In this document: positions 10,723 to 24,402 of the stretch, piece by piece
How positions within the stretch are numbered: position 1 is the first letter of the stretch
Layout: every line of letters starts with the position of its first letter
Assembly: GCF_932294415.1 (NCBI RefSeq)
Contig: NC_065541.1
Span: 67,114,695 to 67,178,694 of the forward strand
DNA: 64,000 bases
DNA from: Quercus robur
Taxonomy: Eukaryota; Streptophyta; Magnoliopsida; Fagales; Fagaceae
Reading direction: 5' to 3'
Position numbers and translations under genes: made by a program
The notes under the pieces: model-generated
What the model was told of the DNA's origin: nothing
Seen by the model: the letters and a program-made list of their open reading frames with translations, nothing else
The model's database searches: none

Positions 10723-12041
10723 CATATTTTTCAGATTCATTATCAATGTACCATCATTAATTAGGAAACCATAAAAGTTTAAAAAAAAAATTGTACTTTT
10801 TCAATGAAAATAAGTTATAACAAACAAATATTAAAGATTAAAGATAAAAAGTTGTTATTGTTATTGTTATTGTTATTTTTATAAATAAAAAAAAAATCAA
10901 TCAGAAGGAAAAAAAAAAAAAAAAAGTTTAGAAAAGACATTAAATATTTTAAAGTGCAATATTCCCCCTCATGTGAATGTGAATTATATTGCTAGCATTT
11001 TACACAAGGAATCAAAATCCTTGACTTATCCTCTTGCTCCCTCCTTTGTTGTTCAATTTTTAGTAAAACAATGTAATGATTTTTGCTTAGGACATCCAGT
11101 GCTGTCGGTTAGGTGGAGGACTATAAGTCATTCTCTGAACCGTTCATTTAATCTGCTACAAAATACAGCCAAAATTATCATTCTCCCCACTGTCTTTTAA
11201 CTCTTAAACTATAGTATATCTAAAAAAACAAAAAGGTTAAAAAATTAAGCAGGCTCATGCTCATTCTCAGATCTTCAAGCTTACGTATATGAATTATATC
11301 TTAAAGCTTATCAAGGGGTCAGAGGATTGATCACTAAATAAATGTTGAGGTTGAACTTCCTCATGTTCACATATTCATGTTGATCTGAAAACATTCATTA
11401 ATCAAAAGTCCAAGCAAGGAAGTACTAATATTGGTAACTTGTATAAATAAAATTAACTTATACTTGTGTAGTAATATCATAAGAGTGTCATACCATCTAA
11501 GAAATATGGACACTTCAAAATTACTAGTGTGTCCATGTTGAACACACCAAAATATCCAGCATGTGTGTAATAGGAGGAAACAATATATTCATTTATAAAA
11601 TATTAAAAAAAAATTGATTTTATGAATGTATTTTAAAATTTTGAAAATTATTATTTATTTTGAAAACTTATAATATACAAAAAAAATATTTATAAAAAAT
11701 ATATATTTAAAGATATTAATTAATTGTCATATTCTCATTGGTCTTAAATTTTCAAGAATCATTGTGTTGTGTATCCTAACTTTTTTTTTGTTTTTGTTTT
11801 TGTTTTTATATATACGATAGAATTTCAATTTATGACGTTTACTCTTAATGATTGTTTTTTATTATCGGAACAAAATATCAATTAATTTTTTTATATAGGT
11901 AGAGATTGAATCCGAGATCTCTTATTTAAGAATAAAATATTTTACCTATTGAGCTAACAAAAACCCACTTGTATCCTTACTTTCTTAGTACCCATTATTT
12001 GTGTAATTCTTTTCATATTTATAATCTATAATAATACATAT

Positions 12042-12728
12042 TGTGGGTCCGGGAAGTTTACAATCTGGCCCAAACTCTATCTGGGCCCAGGGCCCGTGCC
12101 GAGGACGAATGATCGAAGGCTGAGGTGTCAAGGGGAACGGCTGAGGACTACACTGTCCTCGGCACTCCAGGACTTCAATGGGAAGATCAACGTCTTGGTA
12201 AAGGCTATCTCCAAACAGCCCCCTGAAGGGGATGTGAGTGGAATGGGGCCCACAGGGAAGCAGGGTGCAAAATTGGATTAAGGAAAATGCGTCCCCTCCG
12301 CATTAAATGCACCTGCCAACGTCCAGATCCGGTTAATGAGAAAAGACGTTTGGACGGTGTAACTTCGATCTTCGCAACTAGCAGAAAGTAAGAGGGGACG
12401 GTTGATGGGATGGATACAGAAGTAAGCACCTGCCCAACCAACAAGTGGAGGGCTAGGATCAACCAAGAATGATTATATAATGAAAAGGTAGGTGCGCCAA
12501 AAGAGGAGGCTGGGAAAAATGGCCAAAAACCAGAGCCTCCCAGCCTGCCTCCTAGAGAAAGACTCCTAGGGCGAAAATGACCTAATCATGTATGAACACC
12601 ACGAAAGACTCACCGCCTGGTGACTAAGACCTAACCTTTCAAACCCACGCTCTACAAATGATATTGTTTGGGCCTTTTTACGTGCGAACCCAACACTGTT
12701 GTGGTTCGATACGAATCGTGTCCTTACA
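12042..12728. mobile_element. Solo LTR (LTR retrotransposon fossil)
   Basis: A GC-richer block starts TGTGGGTCCGGGAAG and ends TGTCCTTACA. It contains a TATA-like motif (attatataatg) about two thirds along, as expected of an LTR. The same family occurs at 54622-55368, with strong matches at both ends (for example ttgtttgggcctttt and cgtgcgaaccca). No internal retroviral domain lies beside it, so it is a solo LTR. The flanks show atat at both sides if the element ends one base beyond CA. It is an old, diverged copy. Confidence 0.65.
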
Positions 12729-12959
12729 TATATAACCAAAAATATTGGACTTTTGATTGATCTTATAATATTTCGCCACATAAAATTTTGTGTCATCAAA
12801 ATTTTACATGTCAATAGTTTAATATATGTTTTTACTTGGACTTAAATTCTATTCTAAATTTAATCCCTAAATTAAATGATAAAATAATAGTCTAATATAC
12901 AAACACAATTGTTAATAAATATATATTAAAAAACCATAATTATTTATTAAATAGTTTCA

Positions 12960-12993
<34 letters not shown>

Positions 12994-15193
12994 TCCAATT
13001 AATAACTATCATAATTCATATTTAATATTTAATAATTCATATAAAAATAAAATCAAAATAAATGTTCATTAATAATTGTCATAATTACCAAATTTTATGT
13101 TATAAAAAGATTTTGACTTTGAATTTTAATTTTTTTTTTTATTTTTTTAGAGATTTGCTTACTAGTATACATATAAAATGGTTTAATTTACCTTTAGTAC
13201 TTTTTTAACTGGATATATATTTTTATTTTAAATATACAATAATAAGTGGTAGTGGGTTTTAATCTACACATTTTATTTAATTAGTGAATGATGGGACTGT
13301 CTTTCGTTAAAATAAAACTATATACCTTTGTAAAAAGTATAGGAGGTAAGCAACCCCATATAAAAAATGAATATAACCATAATTACGTTACTTTGGTATT
13401 AGATTGTTATTTGAGGAAAAAGATTTTCTTGGGTACCAACTTGGCCTGTTAATTTTTGTATGATGGAGTTCTTTTTCTCCTTTTTCTGGATTGACTTGGT
13501 TGGTGCTTCAAAATGTAAGGTGGAAATGGAAGGTATAGTAGTACAGAATTTGCTATAATAATGTGCTTGGGATTCTTCCAGATAAATGTGAAAAATTGAA
13601 CGTCACTCCTCACTAGCCACTATATATCTAAATATCTATCTTCCAGCTCTGATCGAAATGATGAAAAAAATATGATAATGGAGTGGAGCCGAAAAGCTAA
13701 AAAGGACAAAGTGGGTCAGAAAGGGTAGGCCACTGGCAGAGGCAGTGGAAGGGGCAGGGCTTAATAAGCATAGAGAGATTTTTATGCATGTTGTGATAAA
13801 GGTTTTAGGAAAAGCTGGTGCTCAGTACATTTTGGTATGGAAACATGTTCAGCTCTCATGGCCTTTTGTGATTCACATGGTTTTGTCTGTAAGATAGTCC
13901 TACTCTTTTTTATTTTTTATGGACCCAATCTTTTATTTTTATTTTTTATTTTTTTATGGACCTAATCTTTTTTTTGGAAACGTTTATGGACCTAATCTTA
14001 TTCTTCATTAATCACGCCATTTCAGACAAAATAAGCTTTGGTAAGTTTTCAAAGAAATATATGATTATGCTCTCTTTTAGACTTTAGCACGTTTCATGAA
14101 GCTGTTTTTTTTCCCACCTTTAACCACTCCTTTTAAGTTACTTAAATCTCATTTTTTCTTTTCTTTTTTTTTTTCTATTTCTTATCCACCCAAGAAGCTT
14201 TAGAGGAAAGAGAATGAAGATTGGTGGGTACGTGGAAAGTGATGTATCATCTTTCATTCACAGAATGCTGCCTAATAAAACTATTAAATTAGGAAAAGTT
14301 GTAAACTTGTTCATGTGTGTGTGCGTGTGAGAGAGAGAGAGAGAGAGACTGAGAGAGAGAGGGTGGGTATGATAAAAGATAAACGGTCATTGGAACCAGC
14401 TTTATTTTCGAGGGCACTAGTTGAGTTGTAGTTGGTGTGATTGTTTTGCTCATGTAACTGTCGTTGAATCACGTGAATGTGCCTTTTCATTGTCATCAAT
14501 TAAAATAGAACCGTTCGGTTTATTTTCCGTGTGAGAACTGAAACTCTTCTGTATATATGCATATAAAACTGTTCATTAGAGTTTTCCTGTTTTTTTAGCG
14601 TCTTTGTCCTTTATATGAGTTAAAACTTTGGACATGTTACAAACTTTCGTGCTGGACTAGTCGTCTCGATGAAGGTGAGGTATTAGGTACTTTGTTATTT
14701 TCTCTTTTCATCAACCAAAAAAAAAGGTAAAATAAAAAACAAAACTGCCGGGCAAATTAATGAGGGCCCTTCTACATTTATTTTGCTCTGTCTAAATAAT
14801 TCAGTGTAGTTGAGCTTCAATCATTTGGAAATTTACAATTTCACCACTAGTTGTAGGGGTAACTCCTTGAGTTATCTTGTTGCTTTTCCTGGGTTCTAGT
14901 GAATGGTGAATATTGTGCTCCATTTTCTATGATAAAGACCCGCGTGTTATAAGAAGAATGGATGTCATGTGGGTTCATTGAAAAGTGGGTGAATGTGTCA
15001 TTCTATCTCCTTTTTGCACATTTAAAGTGGAGAGCTTTATGAGTGTCATTGGAAGTGTCATCTTGAAATTCCTCAATTTTGTTTTCTAGAAAAAAAGTTG
15101 ATTCTATTTGAGAGTGCCATTTCAGCTTCTATTTTTTAAGTGCAGATCTGCAGGTGACTTTGCTCAACATCATAACTTGAGGGGTGAAAAAAA
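12729..15193. other. Gene-free region upstream of the potassium transporter
   Basis: There is no coding frame with recognisable similarity. It holds TAA microsatellites (near 12960-12990), a GA tract (14331-14362) and repeated tttatggaccYaatc motifs around 13915-13997. The last 1-2 kb probably include the promoter and 5' untranslated exon(s) of the transporter, but I could not fix a transcription start. Confidence 0.5.
13953..13997. repeat. TSD-flanked T-tract micro-insertion
   Basis: The 15-base repeat tttatggacctaatc at 13953-13967 and 13983-13997 flanks a 15-base insert of 8 T plus GGAAACG, which on the other strand is CGTTTCC with A8. A related tttatggacccaatc lies just upstream (ending 13930), so local tandem duplication is an alternative for this case. 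Confidence 0.65.
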
Positions 15194-18100
15194 ATGGATC
15201 TTGATTATAGCAAGTGTTGGAAAACTCCAAAGGTTTGTGCAGTTTGTTGCTTGTATTGGTGTAATTTGTGTCTTCTTTTTGCTCTGGCTTTGTCCCTCTC
15301 TTCTTCTTCTGGGGCAAATAGAGTTTGGCAAAAATTATTGGTAGAAATTTTTGTTCATAAAAACAGTCAGTAGCTATATAATATACTACTTTAATTGACT
15401 GAATTCATGCAATGTTGGTGGCTTAATGCATTTCAGAAGGAGTCTTGGAAGACAGCCCTCCTCTTATCCTACCAAAGCCTTGGTGTGGTATATGGGGACC
15501 TGAGCATTTCCCCATTATATGTCTACAAAAGCACATTTGCAGAAGATATTCAACATTCAGATTCCAATGAAGAGATTTTTGGCGTTCTTTCTTTTGTCTT
15601 TTGGACTCTCACTCTAATCCCTCTATTCAAGTATGTCTTTATAGTACTTCGAGCTGATGACAATGGAGAGGGTAAGTACAAGAAGAAATGAGCCATATCT
15701 ATATCATCCAGTCTTTAGGTTGTCACTTGTAACTTATGCATGAACAATAATTTTGCAGGTGGTACTTTTGCCCTTTATTCATTGATATGTAGGCACGCCA
15801 GAGTGAGCCTTCTACCCAATAGACAGGTTGCAGATGAAGCACTCTCTACATATAAACTGGAACAGCCTCCAGAGAAGAAAAACAGTTCAAGGGTGAAATT
15901 TGTGCTTGAGAAGTACAAATGGTTGCACACTGCTTTGCTAATCTTGGTTCTTGTTGGGACTTGTATGGTAATTGGAGATGGAGTGCTCACTCCAGCCATT
16001 TCAGGTAGACTTTCTGGTTATAAATGTGCTGATAATATTTAATTATAGTTTTTTATTTTTTATTTTGGTTTGCTGACTATCTAGTTTCTATTTGATGTAG
16101 TTTTCTCTGCGGTTTCTGGCCTTGAGCTATCCATGTCCAAGGAACACCACCAGTGTAAGCTTATGAGCCTGTACTCTCTTGCATATCTAATTCTGCTTGT
16201 TTCAATCATATTTAATCCTTCTGGGTGTTATATGAGAATCTGCTTTTATAGTTTTATAGCATTATTACTTTGTATTTGATTGTACTCGTGTCTGCAATTT
16301 TTTTGGTTGAGATAATACTATTTAATCAATCAGCAGCCTTCTGTTTTTGATCTTTGAAAGTGATAATTGGATATAGGGATCCACTTCGTCATTCTGGCCT
16401 AGTGAACAATAGCTATTTGGCCTGAGGTGGGGGAACCGTCCAAATTGCTTGGATGTCTCAAAGTATAATATGATTGTGGTGACTGAAATTCTGTTTTGGT
16501 ATATATGGCGTTAGATTTTACTATGTTAAATTCTAACAGTAAGTAAATTGTGTGTTTTACATGATCTATTTTATCTTGTACATTTATACTATGCTGCCAT
16601 TTGCAGATGCGGTGGTTCCAATTACTTGCTTCATACTATTGTGTCTATTTGCGCTTCAACACTACGGCACACATCGTGTTGGGTTTTTCTTTGCACCAAT
16701 TGTGTTGACATGGCTACTATGCATCAGTGCCCTTGGCTTATACAATATAATTCACTGGAATCCGCATATCTACAAAGCTCTTTCCCCATATTACATGTTC
16801 ATATTCTTGAAGAAGACAAGGATAAGTGGATGGATGTCTTTGGGTGGAACATTGTTGTGCATCACAGGTAAATTTGAAAACACAAACACATGGTAAATTC
16901 ACATTTCTTCTAGTGCTTCCCCCCATTCCCCCCTGCATATTTTATGAGTTCTAGATGATGGCTATGGTATGAACTGTGTTAAGGCCTCCAACTATCAGCC
17001 TCTAAAAGCCTAAAAATCTGAAATTGACATGTCAACACTCAACAGGGAAACATGCCAAGTAACACTAAAAACTTCCCTTCTCTTCCCTGGCAAAATATAA
17101 GCAATTTTACGTGTAGATATATTTCTGACTGAAACCTCAGTGATGGTTAAGGTAGAAATTCTCAGGTGTAACTAATCTGTTTGTTATTTATAAGAACTGG
17201 TTCCAACTTGAGGTGCAATCTAATTTACCATGTCTAGCTAAGCTAAAAGTATACATGACATTATGCAGGTTCAGAGGCAATGTTTGCTGATCTTGGCCAT
17301 TTCTCATACACTGCAATTCAGGTAGCTCTGACTTCTTCTTTTGGTGAAAAACTTATCCTTTCAAGCTTTGGTTCTAGTAATGTTGTCCAGTGTCCACCCA
17401 TGGAAATGTCTGACTTGCCTATGAATGAGTGGAGTTTAACTACTCTTCTTATTGCAGATTGCTTTTACCTTTCTGGTTTATCCAGCACTTATATTGGCTT
17501 ATATGGGTCAAGCTGCTTACTTGTCACAGCATCACCACTCCAGCCACGTCATCAGTTTTTATGTCTCAGTTCCTGGTATACCTCAATCATTCATGCATTT
17601 TATTATGCATGGTGTTAAAAATTGAAAGGTCTATTGCATTGAATTGTGTAAAATATTGTACAAGGGACTGCCTTTATATAGGTAAAGCTATGAGTACTGT
17701 ACAAGCAATAGGAGTGCAATACAAGTTAGTAAAGCACAATAGGCCTAAAGCCCGTTGGGCCTGTATTTTAACACGTGGAATGGGATAGGCAATTAAAAAC
17801 CTGCATACAAGTCCATTTTATATTATTTACGAACAACCCAAAATCATGTACTTGTCTAGGATTTTTACTTATTATGGAAGGCTTAATGGTTTAAAGTTTT
17901 TGGGTGCAGCACCCGTGAGGTGGCCGGTGCTTGTAGTTGCCATTCTTGCTTCTGTTGTTGGAAGCCAGGCAATCATAAGTGGAACATTCTCTATCATAAA
18001 CCAAAGCCAATCACTTGGTTGCTTCCCAAGAGTCAAGGTCATTCACACCTCTGACAAGATACATGGCCAGATTTATATCCCTGAGATCAACTGGATGCTC

Positions 18101-19672
18101 ATGATCCTCTGCATTGCTGTGACCATAGGATTCAGAGACACAAAACACATGGGGAATGCATCTGGTAAGTTATGCTTTTATATCTTTTTTGCCAGGATCC
18201 TAACAGAAAACTTATCATTAAATTCTATAAATTTCTACCTAAGCTTAAGCCTGAACTAAATCATGAAAACCCTCAGAACCATCAGAGAGAATTGTTGGAA
18301 GGTCATCTTCTTTGTAAGGATCATTGACAACTTCTACTGAGATCTTCTGGGGAAAGCATTGCATCACATTTATGACTTTCAAATTCATCACTTTAGTCTT
18401 CAACCTTGTGCAAAAGTTCAATTAACTTTTCATTTACTCGGATGATATATAGTTGTTGAGAAGATGTTTGTAGTGTATTTGGGTTAAAAGGAAGGGATGG
18501 GTTAATTTAAATTACTTCCAATTATAAGAGTAACAATTTTTTTTTTCTTGTTTGTTGCAGGGTTAGCAGTGATGACTGTGATGTTAGTGACTACATGCCT
18601 CACATCCTTGGTTATCATCATTTGTTGGCAAAAGCCCCCTATTATAGCTATCACCTTCCTGCTCTTTTTTGGCTCTATTGAATTACTCTACTTCTCAGCT
18701 TCGCTCACCAAGTTCAAAGAGGGTGCCTGGCTTCCCATCCTTCTAGCCCTGATCCTCATGACTGTCATGTTTGTTTGGCACTATGCAACCATCAAGAAAT
18801 ATGAATACGACCTTCACAACAAGGTTTCATTAGAGTGGCTTTTAGCCTTAGGACCAAGCTTAGGAATTGCTCGGGTTCCAGGAATTGGTCTAGTATTCAG
18901 TGATCTCACCTCTGGTATTCCAGCTAACTTCTCACGCTTTGTGACTAATCTCCCTGCCTTCCACCGTATACTCATCTTTGTGTGTGTAAAATCAGTTCCT
19001 GTCCCACATGTGCCCCCTGCTGAGCGGTATCTTGTTGGCCGTGTTGGTCCTACGGCTCATAGGTCCTATAGGTGTATTGTCCGGTATGGATATCGTGATG
19101 TTCATCAGGATGTCCATTCCTTTGAAACTGAGCTAGTTGAAAGACTAGCGGATTTCATTCGCTATGATTGGCATCAAACAAATTGGACTAATTCTTGCAA
19201 TGGGGATGATGCATCAAGATCAAATGAATCATCCAGTGAGAGTAAATTAGCTGTGATTGGAACAGTGGCATTCTCTGGGCCACCAGCTTATGAGATTGAG
19301 GAGAATGTGCAGCCAGAAAGTGTATCCATTGAGTTCCCAACTGTAGAAAGTGTTAGAGATGTTATTGAGATGGAACCAGTAGGTAAAAGAGTGAGGTTTG
19401 CCATTGACGACGAGTCTGAAACTGATGTGCAAACTGAAGTGGAAGCACAATTGCAAGAAGAGCTTGCATATCTCTATGCCGCTCAACAAGCAGGTACTGC
19501 ATTCATATTGGGGCATTCCCATGTCCGAGCAAAGCAAGGTTCTTCTCTCTTCAAGAGACTGGCCATTGACTTTGGATATAATTTCTTGAGGAGGAATTGT
19601 AGAGGGCCAGATGTGGCACTCAAGGTGCCAACAGTGTCTCTTCTTGAGGTTGGCATGGTTTATGTAGTGTAG
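15194..19672 (+). CDS. KUP2: KUP/HAK potassium transporter, KUP2/SHY3 type
   Basis: Nine coding exons with GT-AG introns: 15194-15232, 15437-15671, 15759-16004, 16101-16154, 16607-16867, 17269-17321, 17458-17575, 17910-18164 and 18561-19672. They join in frame to 790 aa, close to the 794 aa I recall for Arabidopsis KUP2. The product is a plasma-membrane or endomembrane K+/H+ symporter of the KUP/HAK/KT family, implicated in cell expansion. GDLSISPLY at residues 33-41, [14 protein letters not shown] spanning the exon 2-3 junction, hydrophobic segments through exon 9 and the C-terminal [12 protein letters not shown]...[10 protein letters not shown] are family hallmarks. The start [13 protein letters not shown] parallels MDLNLGKC... 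of KUP2. The ETG1-type gene downstream is also its neighbour in Arabidopsis, which supports orthology rather than only clade membership. No break or missing exon is seen. Confidence 0.95.
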
Positions 19673-22145
19673 GCCTCATATGTAGCTAGCTTTCTTTTGT
19701 TTGCCAATGTCACATACAGATAAACCTGGAAGAGGTGTGAATGTAAGGTAATACAGTGATTGTGCGGATTAATGAGGATTTTAGAAATATTAACTCTACT
19801 TTCATAGCTAGCTTTCTGGTTTCATAGATGATTCAATTGCCATCACATTCATTGAACTCTATGGAAAAATGAAATTGCTACTATAAAATTTTAAAAATTC
19901 TATTAAAAGCTGTCAAGAAATTCTTGGATAAATTCTTGATGATGAAAGTTGAAGGCCGACTAGCAATTCTTGTAAATAAGATTTCCAACTCCAAACTGCT
20001 TTTGGCTATGGAATGTAGATGGCATCCTTTTTAAAGCCAATTTATGTAAAAATTTCTTAAATTTTTACCTTTTTTTTTTGTCCTAGTTATAGTGGTAGTT
20101 TTATCCAATATATATTCTAAGTGAAATAAACCAATGAATTTAGGCTATTCCAAACGAACTTAAAGGTAGTTGATGTAGAATCTAGCGGTTTGACGGAAAT
20201 AATTTTGATCGTCAGAAAAAAAAATAAAAATCAAGTATTTAATAGCGTTTCTAAAAATGCTATGAAAACATATTTTTTACTACTTTTCCTACATTTTTTC
20301 ATCTCCCAGGTATATTTAAAGTTTTTTTTTTTTTTAATTTAGATTAAAAAAAATTGTGAGTGGCGACTGGTGGTGGCGGCAGCAATGGTTGGTGACCGGA
20401 GATTGGAGACGTTAGTGGGAGCGATGGAGGGGTGGCTAACAGTGACGGGTGGGGGTGGAAAAGTTGACAAAGTGGTGAAGCATTTTGGAAAGTTTGATTT
20501 ATTTTTCCTTGCATATAAGAGAGTTACACTAGTTTTGTTGCTTTTATTTACAGGGTGATGAAACTCATATTGGACTGGTGGGGAAACCATGAATTTCCTG
20601 GGGGAAGCATCACGTGAGAGTTATAGGATTATTACGTATTGTCACCTTTTGCTTAAGAACCTAGTGCTCTATCATGCTCTTGTCATGTACAGATGTTTGC
20701 ATTATTTAAGAGTTATAGGATAATTACGTATTTAGAAGAAGAACTCTAGGCATTTACGACTTAGATACACCAAAACACTTGATTTTCCACTAGTCAAAAT
20801 CTTTCCTTTGAATGTGATGGATCATATTATATAGATTTTATATTTTTAAATTTTAATCATTCTTCTAAGTTTTGGACCCTTTGGAGTCCTAATTTGGACA
20901 TAAAATAATAAAACTCATAGACTAACTTAAAACTCAAGTAAACACTCCCTAGACACTTTGAAGCTTCTAGAGAACTGGACCGAATTTTATGTTAGTCTTG
21001 TTTGAATTAAAAGTGGAATGCTGGCCCAACAAAACAACATTCATTGTTGTCAAAACTGAAAGCTACACATTAAAGACCATCAAAAAGCTTTTCTTATGAT
21101 TACATCAAGTAATGGAAAGGAAGTTCCTCAAAAAAAAAAAAAAAAAAAAAAAAAAGTAATGGAAAGGATTTCAATGAGATTAGAAATTTGAGAAACATTT
21201 TGAGTTAGGAGTTTGAGAGATCTAGCCAGAATATGTTGTCTAAGGTCCTAGAAGGGAATGTTTGTTTCTAGAATTTTTTTGTTTTGTTTTTTTAAATAGT
21301 TTTGCTCGGATGTATACTCATAGACACTTGTCACTGCAAATAAAGATACTTTGGCTCTTCTATTATTTATAAACTTGTTTTAAGGTTTAAACTGAATTTC
21401 ACCTTTTTTATTGGGTAAAATGCAAAACAAGCCATTTGGGATTTGGTTTTTTGGAAAAATAAACGAAACTTTCCAAAATGACCTTGTTCATAAATCATAG
21501 TCAGAAGGAAAATAAAAGGACCGCAAATGAAAATGTAAAACGTTTTCCACTAAAAGTGTCTTTATTTTTGTGATCAACCCGATTAACCAACAATTGATCG
21601 TACTAAACACGAAAAAGTTCATAAACTGAATTGAATAGGAACGAATTTTGTCCTCTCCCCTTCTTTTTGATTCTTTTTAATACCAAACTAAAAGAAATGA
21701 AAGGAAGACAATAATACAGTATAAATTTAGGACAAAATTGAGTCACAATTACTTTGATTCAATCACTTGGCTGTAATAATAAAACCCAAAGTTCATAAAC
21801 TAATTTGGGTTTTTTTTTATTATTTTATTATTTATTCTGGATTGGTCATTATAGCCACATGACTTTTAGTCCAGGATATTTCTGTCATCAACCGATGACT
21901 GACCCAAGGGCAAAACCAAATGCTCCTCTCAAACTATAATAGTCTGGTAGAGCACCACGTAGTCTTGTACTAGCCACCAGATTTGCTGAGTGGCGGCCAT
22001 GCTATATTGAACACTACGTGGCCGTAATTTAATGGTCCAAACAAGCAAAACGTAATTATCCCTACACAAACATTTAAGGAGCAGGTAGCATAGCTGCGTA
22101 GAGAACATAGTACAACAGCTTCTGCTAAGGGTAGTAAACATAAAC
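19673..22145. other. Gene-free region after the transporter
   Basis: The first part is the transporter's 3' untranslated region. The rest is AT-rich DNA with a G-rich stretch at about 20355-20470 (tggtggcggcagcaatgg and similar) that encodes nothing I recognise, and a TSD-flanked A-tract insertion at 21107-21168. Two opposed ACGTG-type motifs (about 21955 and 22015) lie upstream of the next gene and could be light- or ABA-responsive sites. Confidence 0.5.
21107..21168. repeat. TSD-flanked A-tract micro-insertion
   Basis: The 15-base repeat aagtaatggaaagga at 21107-21121 and 21154-21168 flanks an insert of AGTTCCTC followed by about 24 A. Confidence 0.8.
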
Positions 22146-23238
22146 ATGGGACTGAGAACTCTTCCCTTGACACCACATGTCAATCTCCCTTCAAATTTTG
22201 GAGTTGCACAAAGCTTGTCTAACCACAGGGTCAAGTTCAACAAGAGCTTTAAGTTCACAGTTTCAGCTAAATCAGAGAAGGATGATCAGAAGGAAGAACC
22301 CAAGGAGAGCAACCAATCTTTGTTTGGTAATATAACCGAAGCTCTCGATTTTTCTCAAGTTAGATCTGCTGAGGATGCTCAGCTTCTGGACGAGGCTAGA
22401 GAGTTCACCAGGTCTGGAGGGAGAATGAATAGGGAACAGGTGATTTTGGCTTATTAAAACTCATCATTTGTGATATATTTTGTGTGCCATTGTGTGTGTG
22501 TGTGTGTGTAATTACTTAGCACTTGTGTATTTTGATTTAATTTGCATGTTACTTATAGGGCTATGTGTGCATGCAACCTATATGATCTAACTGGGTCTTT
22601 CAATTCATGCAGTATGGGGCTCTAAGAAGGAAAATTGGAGGGACATACAAGGATTTTTTCAAGTCCTATGTTGAGGGTATGAACCACAACTTTACAATTT
22701 TGCTTTAGCAATGTAATAATTTTGGACTCATCAATTTGTGTGACTAATTCTTTGCTTAATATCTGCCTCCAATGAAGTCAATTCATAATTCCTAAATCAA
22801 AATTTATTTAGTTTTTACCACTTTATATTTGAGTTTGAGCTTGACTGTGTCTCTTTTAGAGGTTTTTTATGAGTTTAGTCCTGTGATTACCGAAAATAAG
22901 CCCATATATTGGTTTCTTTAATACTAGTGTTCTAGTACCAACCTAAAGTTAAATTACTGGCAGAAACTAATTAAGGTCTACCTTATATGTTAGTACCCTG
23001 ATAAATCTTTTACACAGAGGTAATTTTCATAATCTTCAATAATCTTTATTCTTTCTATTTGATTCTAGTGGATGGGCAATATGTTGAAGATGGTTGGGTT
23101 GACAAAACGTGTAAGGTTTGCAAGAAAGATACAAAGGGTGAGGCAAGGCAAGTGGACAAGCTTGGAAGATATGTTCATGTAGCATGTTTGGAGAGGTCAA
23201 AATCAGGAAACTTCTTTACCAGACTTTTCTCAAGATAA
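22146..23238 (+). CDS. Putative plastid protein with C-x2-C...H-x2-C motif
   Basis: Three exons (22146-22439, 22613-22676, 23069-23238) with GT-AG introns join to 175 aa. The first 40 or so residues are rich in Ser, Asn, Lys and hydroxyl residues with few acidic ones (MGLRTLPLTPHVNLPSNFG...), like a chloroplast transit peptide. An acidic, hydrophilic linker follows (KSEKDDQKEEPKESN). Residues 75-119 look helical (EDAQLLDEAREFTRSGGRMN, RRKIGGTYKDFFKSYVE). C134 and C137 pair with H156 and C159, a possible zinc site. I do not recognise a named family and assign no function. The exon phases and the compact gene argue that it is real and intact. It sits between the KUP2 and ETG1 genes, which in Arabidopsis I remember as adjacent. 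Confidence 0.8.
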
Positions 23239-23538
23239 AGATGATGGTTGGGTTAAAAATTTTCTTTTCTAGTGATTGTACTTCATTTAACATGCATGGT
23301 GGGAGAGAATTGGAATTGCCTTTCCGTTGTATACCCTAGAAACTCTATATATATAGACATTTCAATTCAGAATTTTGTTCATCTTATGAGCACCCTTGGT
23401 TCTTTAGTTCTTGTGTTGTGGCCCTTCCATCTGATGCTTAATTTCATCAATAACTAAATGTTTGAACTCTAGAGAACATTGATCGATCGAGCACGCTCAT
23501 AAAAGCAATTGCATTTCATTTACACAAGAATATGTGTT

Positions 23539-24038
23539 CAGGGCCGGCTCAAGGCCTAGGCAAGTTAGGCCTAGGCCTAAGGCCCCACTAAAAAACAAAA
23601 TTTTTCTTGAAAAAAAAGGCCCCATTTTTTATAGTTAAAGGCCCAAATTTTTATAAAATTATATATATTTTCTAAAGGTTGTACATTTTTTTTATTAGTG
23701 ATGTACAAATTTTACTATTAGCTTACAAATTGCCATGTTATTAATCACAAAAAATGTAATATAAACATTCATTAGTTAAATTGATGAAATTCATCAATGA
23801 GAAACAATATCACATTATATTTTGAACATTTTATAGTACTTTTAATTAGCGCATTTTTCTTTTTCATTTTTATTAAGACTCTCAAAGTACGAGACAACCT
23901 TAACTCAATTGAAACCCTAAAATATTTCAAAAAGATGTTGCAAATGTGTTAAATCATCAATTATAGATTAATCTCCCCTAATAGTTTGAGACTTTGATTT
24001 TTGTAAACTAATATCCTACAAAACCATACACCAAATAA

Positions 24039-24092
<54 letters not shown>

Positions 24093-24402
24093 TCAAAATA
24101 TAAAATTAAAAATTAGATTACAACTTTATTTAACTATACATCGTCTTATATCCAAAATAAAGTATCTTTTCCAATCGCAATATATTTTTATTTCTTTTTA
24201 TTAATATTTATAATTTAACTATGATATTCAATTCTCTATATGAAATTAACATTAGTCTAGTTGGTATTATTTATATATTTAATGTATCAAATTAACCTTA
24301 ATTTGATTAGTATTAAATAATTTTATTTAATTAATATTTATCTATTAAAGGCCCTGCATAAATTTTTCGCCTTAGGCCCCTAATTATGTTGGGCCGCCCC
24401 TG
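23539..24402. mobile_element. Non-autonomous hAT-like DNA transposon
   Basis: The left end CAGGGCCGGCTCAA and the inverted right end CAGGGGCGGCCCAA match at 12 of 14 bases. Further inside, taggcctaaggcc and its inverse near the right end also correspond. The element is flanked by a perfect 8-bp direct repeat, tatgtgtt, at 23531-23538 and 24403-24410, the hAT target-duplication length. The 864-bp interior has no coding frame but carries a CT microsatellite (about 24034-24087). The intact duplication suggests a fairly recent insertion. Confidence 0.88.

Noticed and set aside
11895-11965. tRNA-like string (ggtagagattgaatccgaga, then ctattgagctaac)
   Set aside because: It cannot be folded into a full cloverleaf by eye and resembles a dispersed repeat end; no tRNA gene called.
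12096-12466. Open frames inside the LTR block
   Set aside because: Shadows of GC-richer LTR sequence without protein similarity.
20339-20590. 82-83 codon frames with Gly/Val- or Thr/Pro-rich product
   Set aside because: Low-complexity translation of a G-rich stretch; no start context, intron structure or similarity.
24034-24087. CT repeat considered as a CRISPR-like or satellite array
   Set aside because: It is a plain dinucleotide microsatellite within the hAT-like element.
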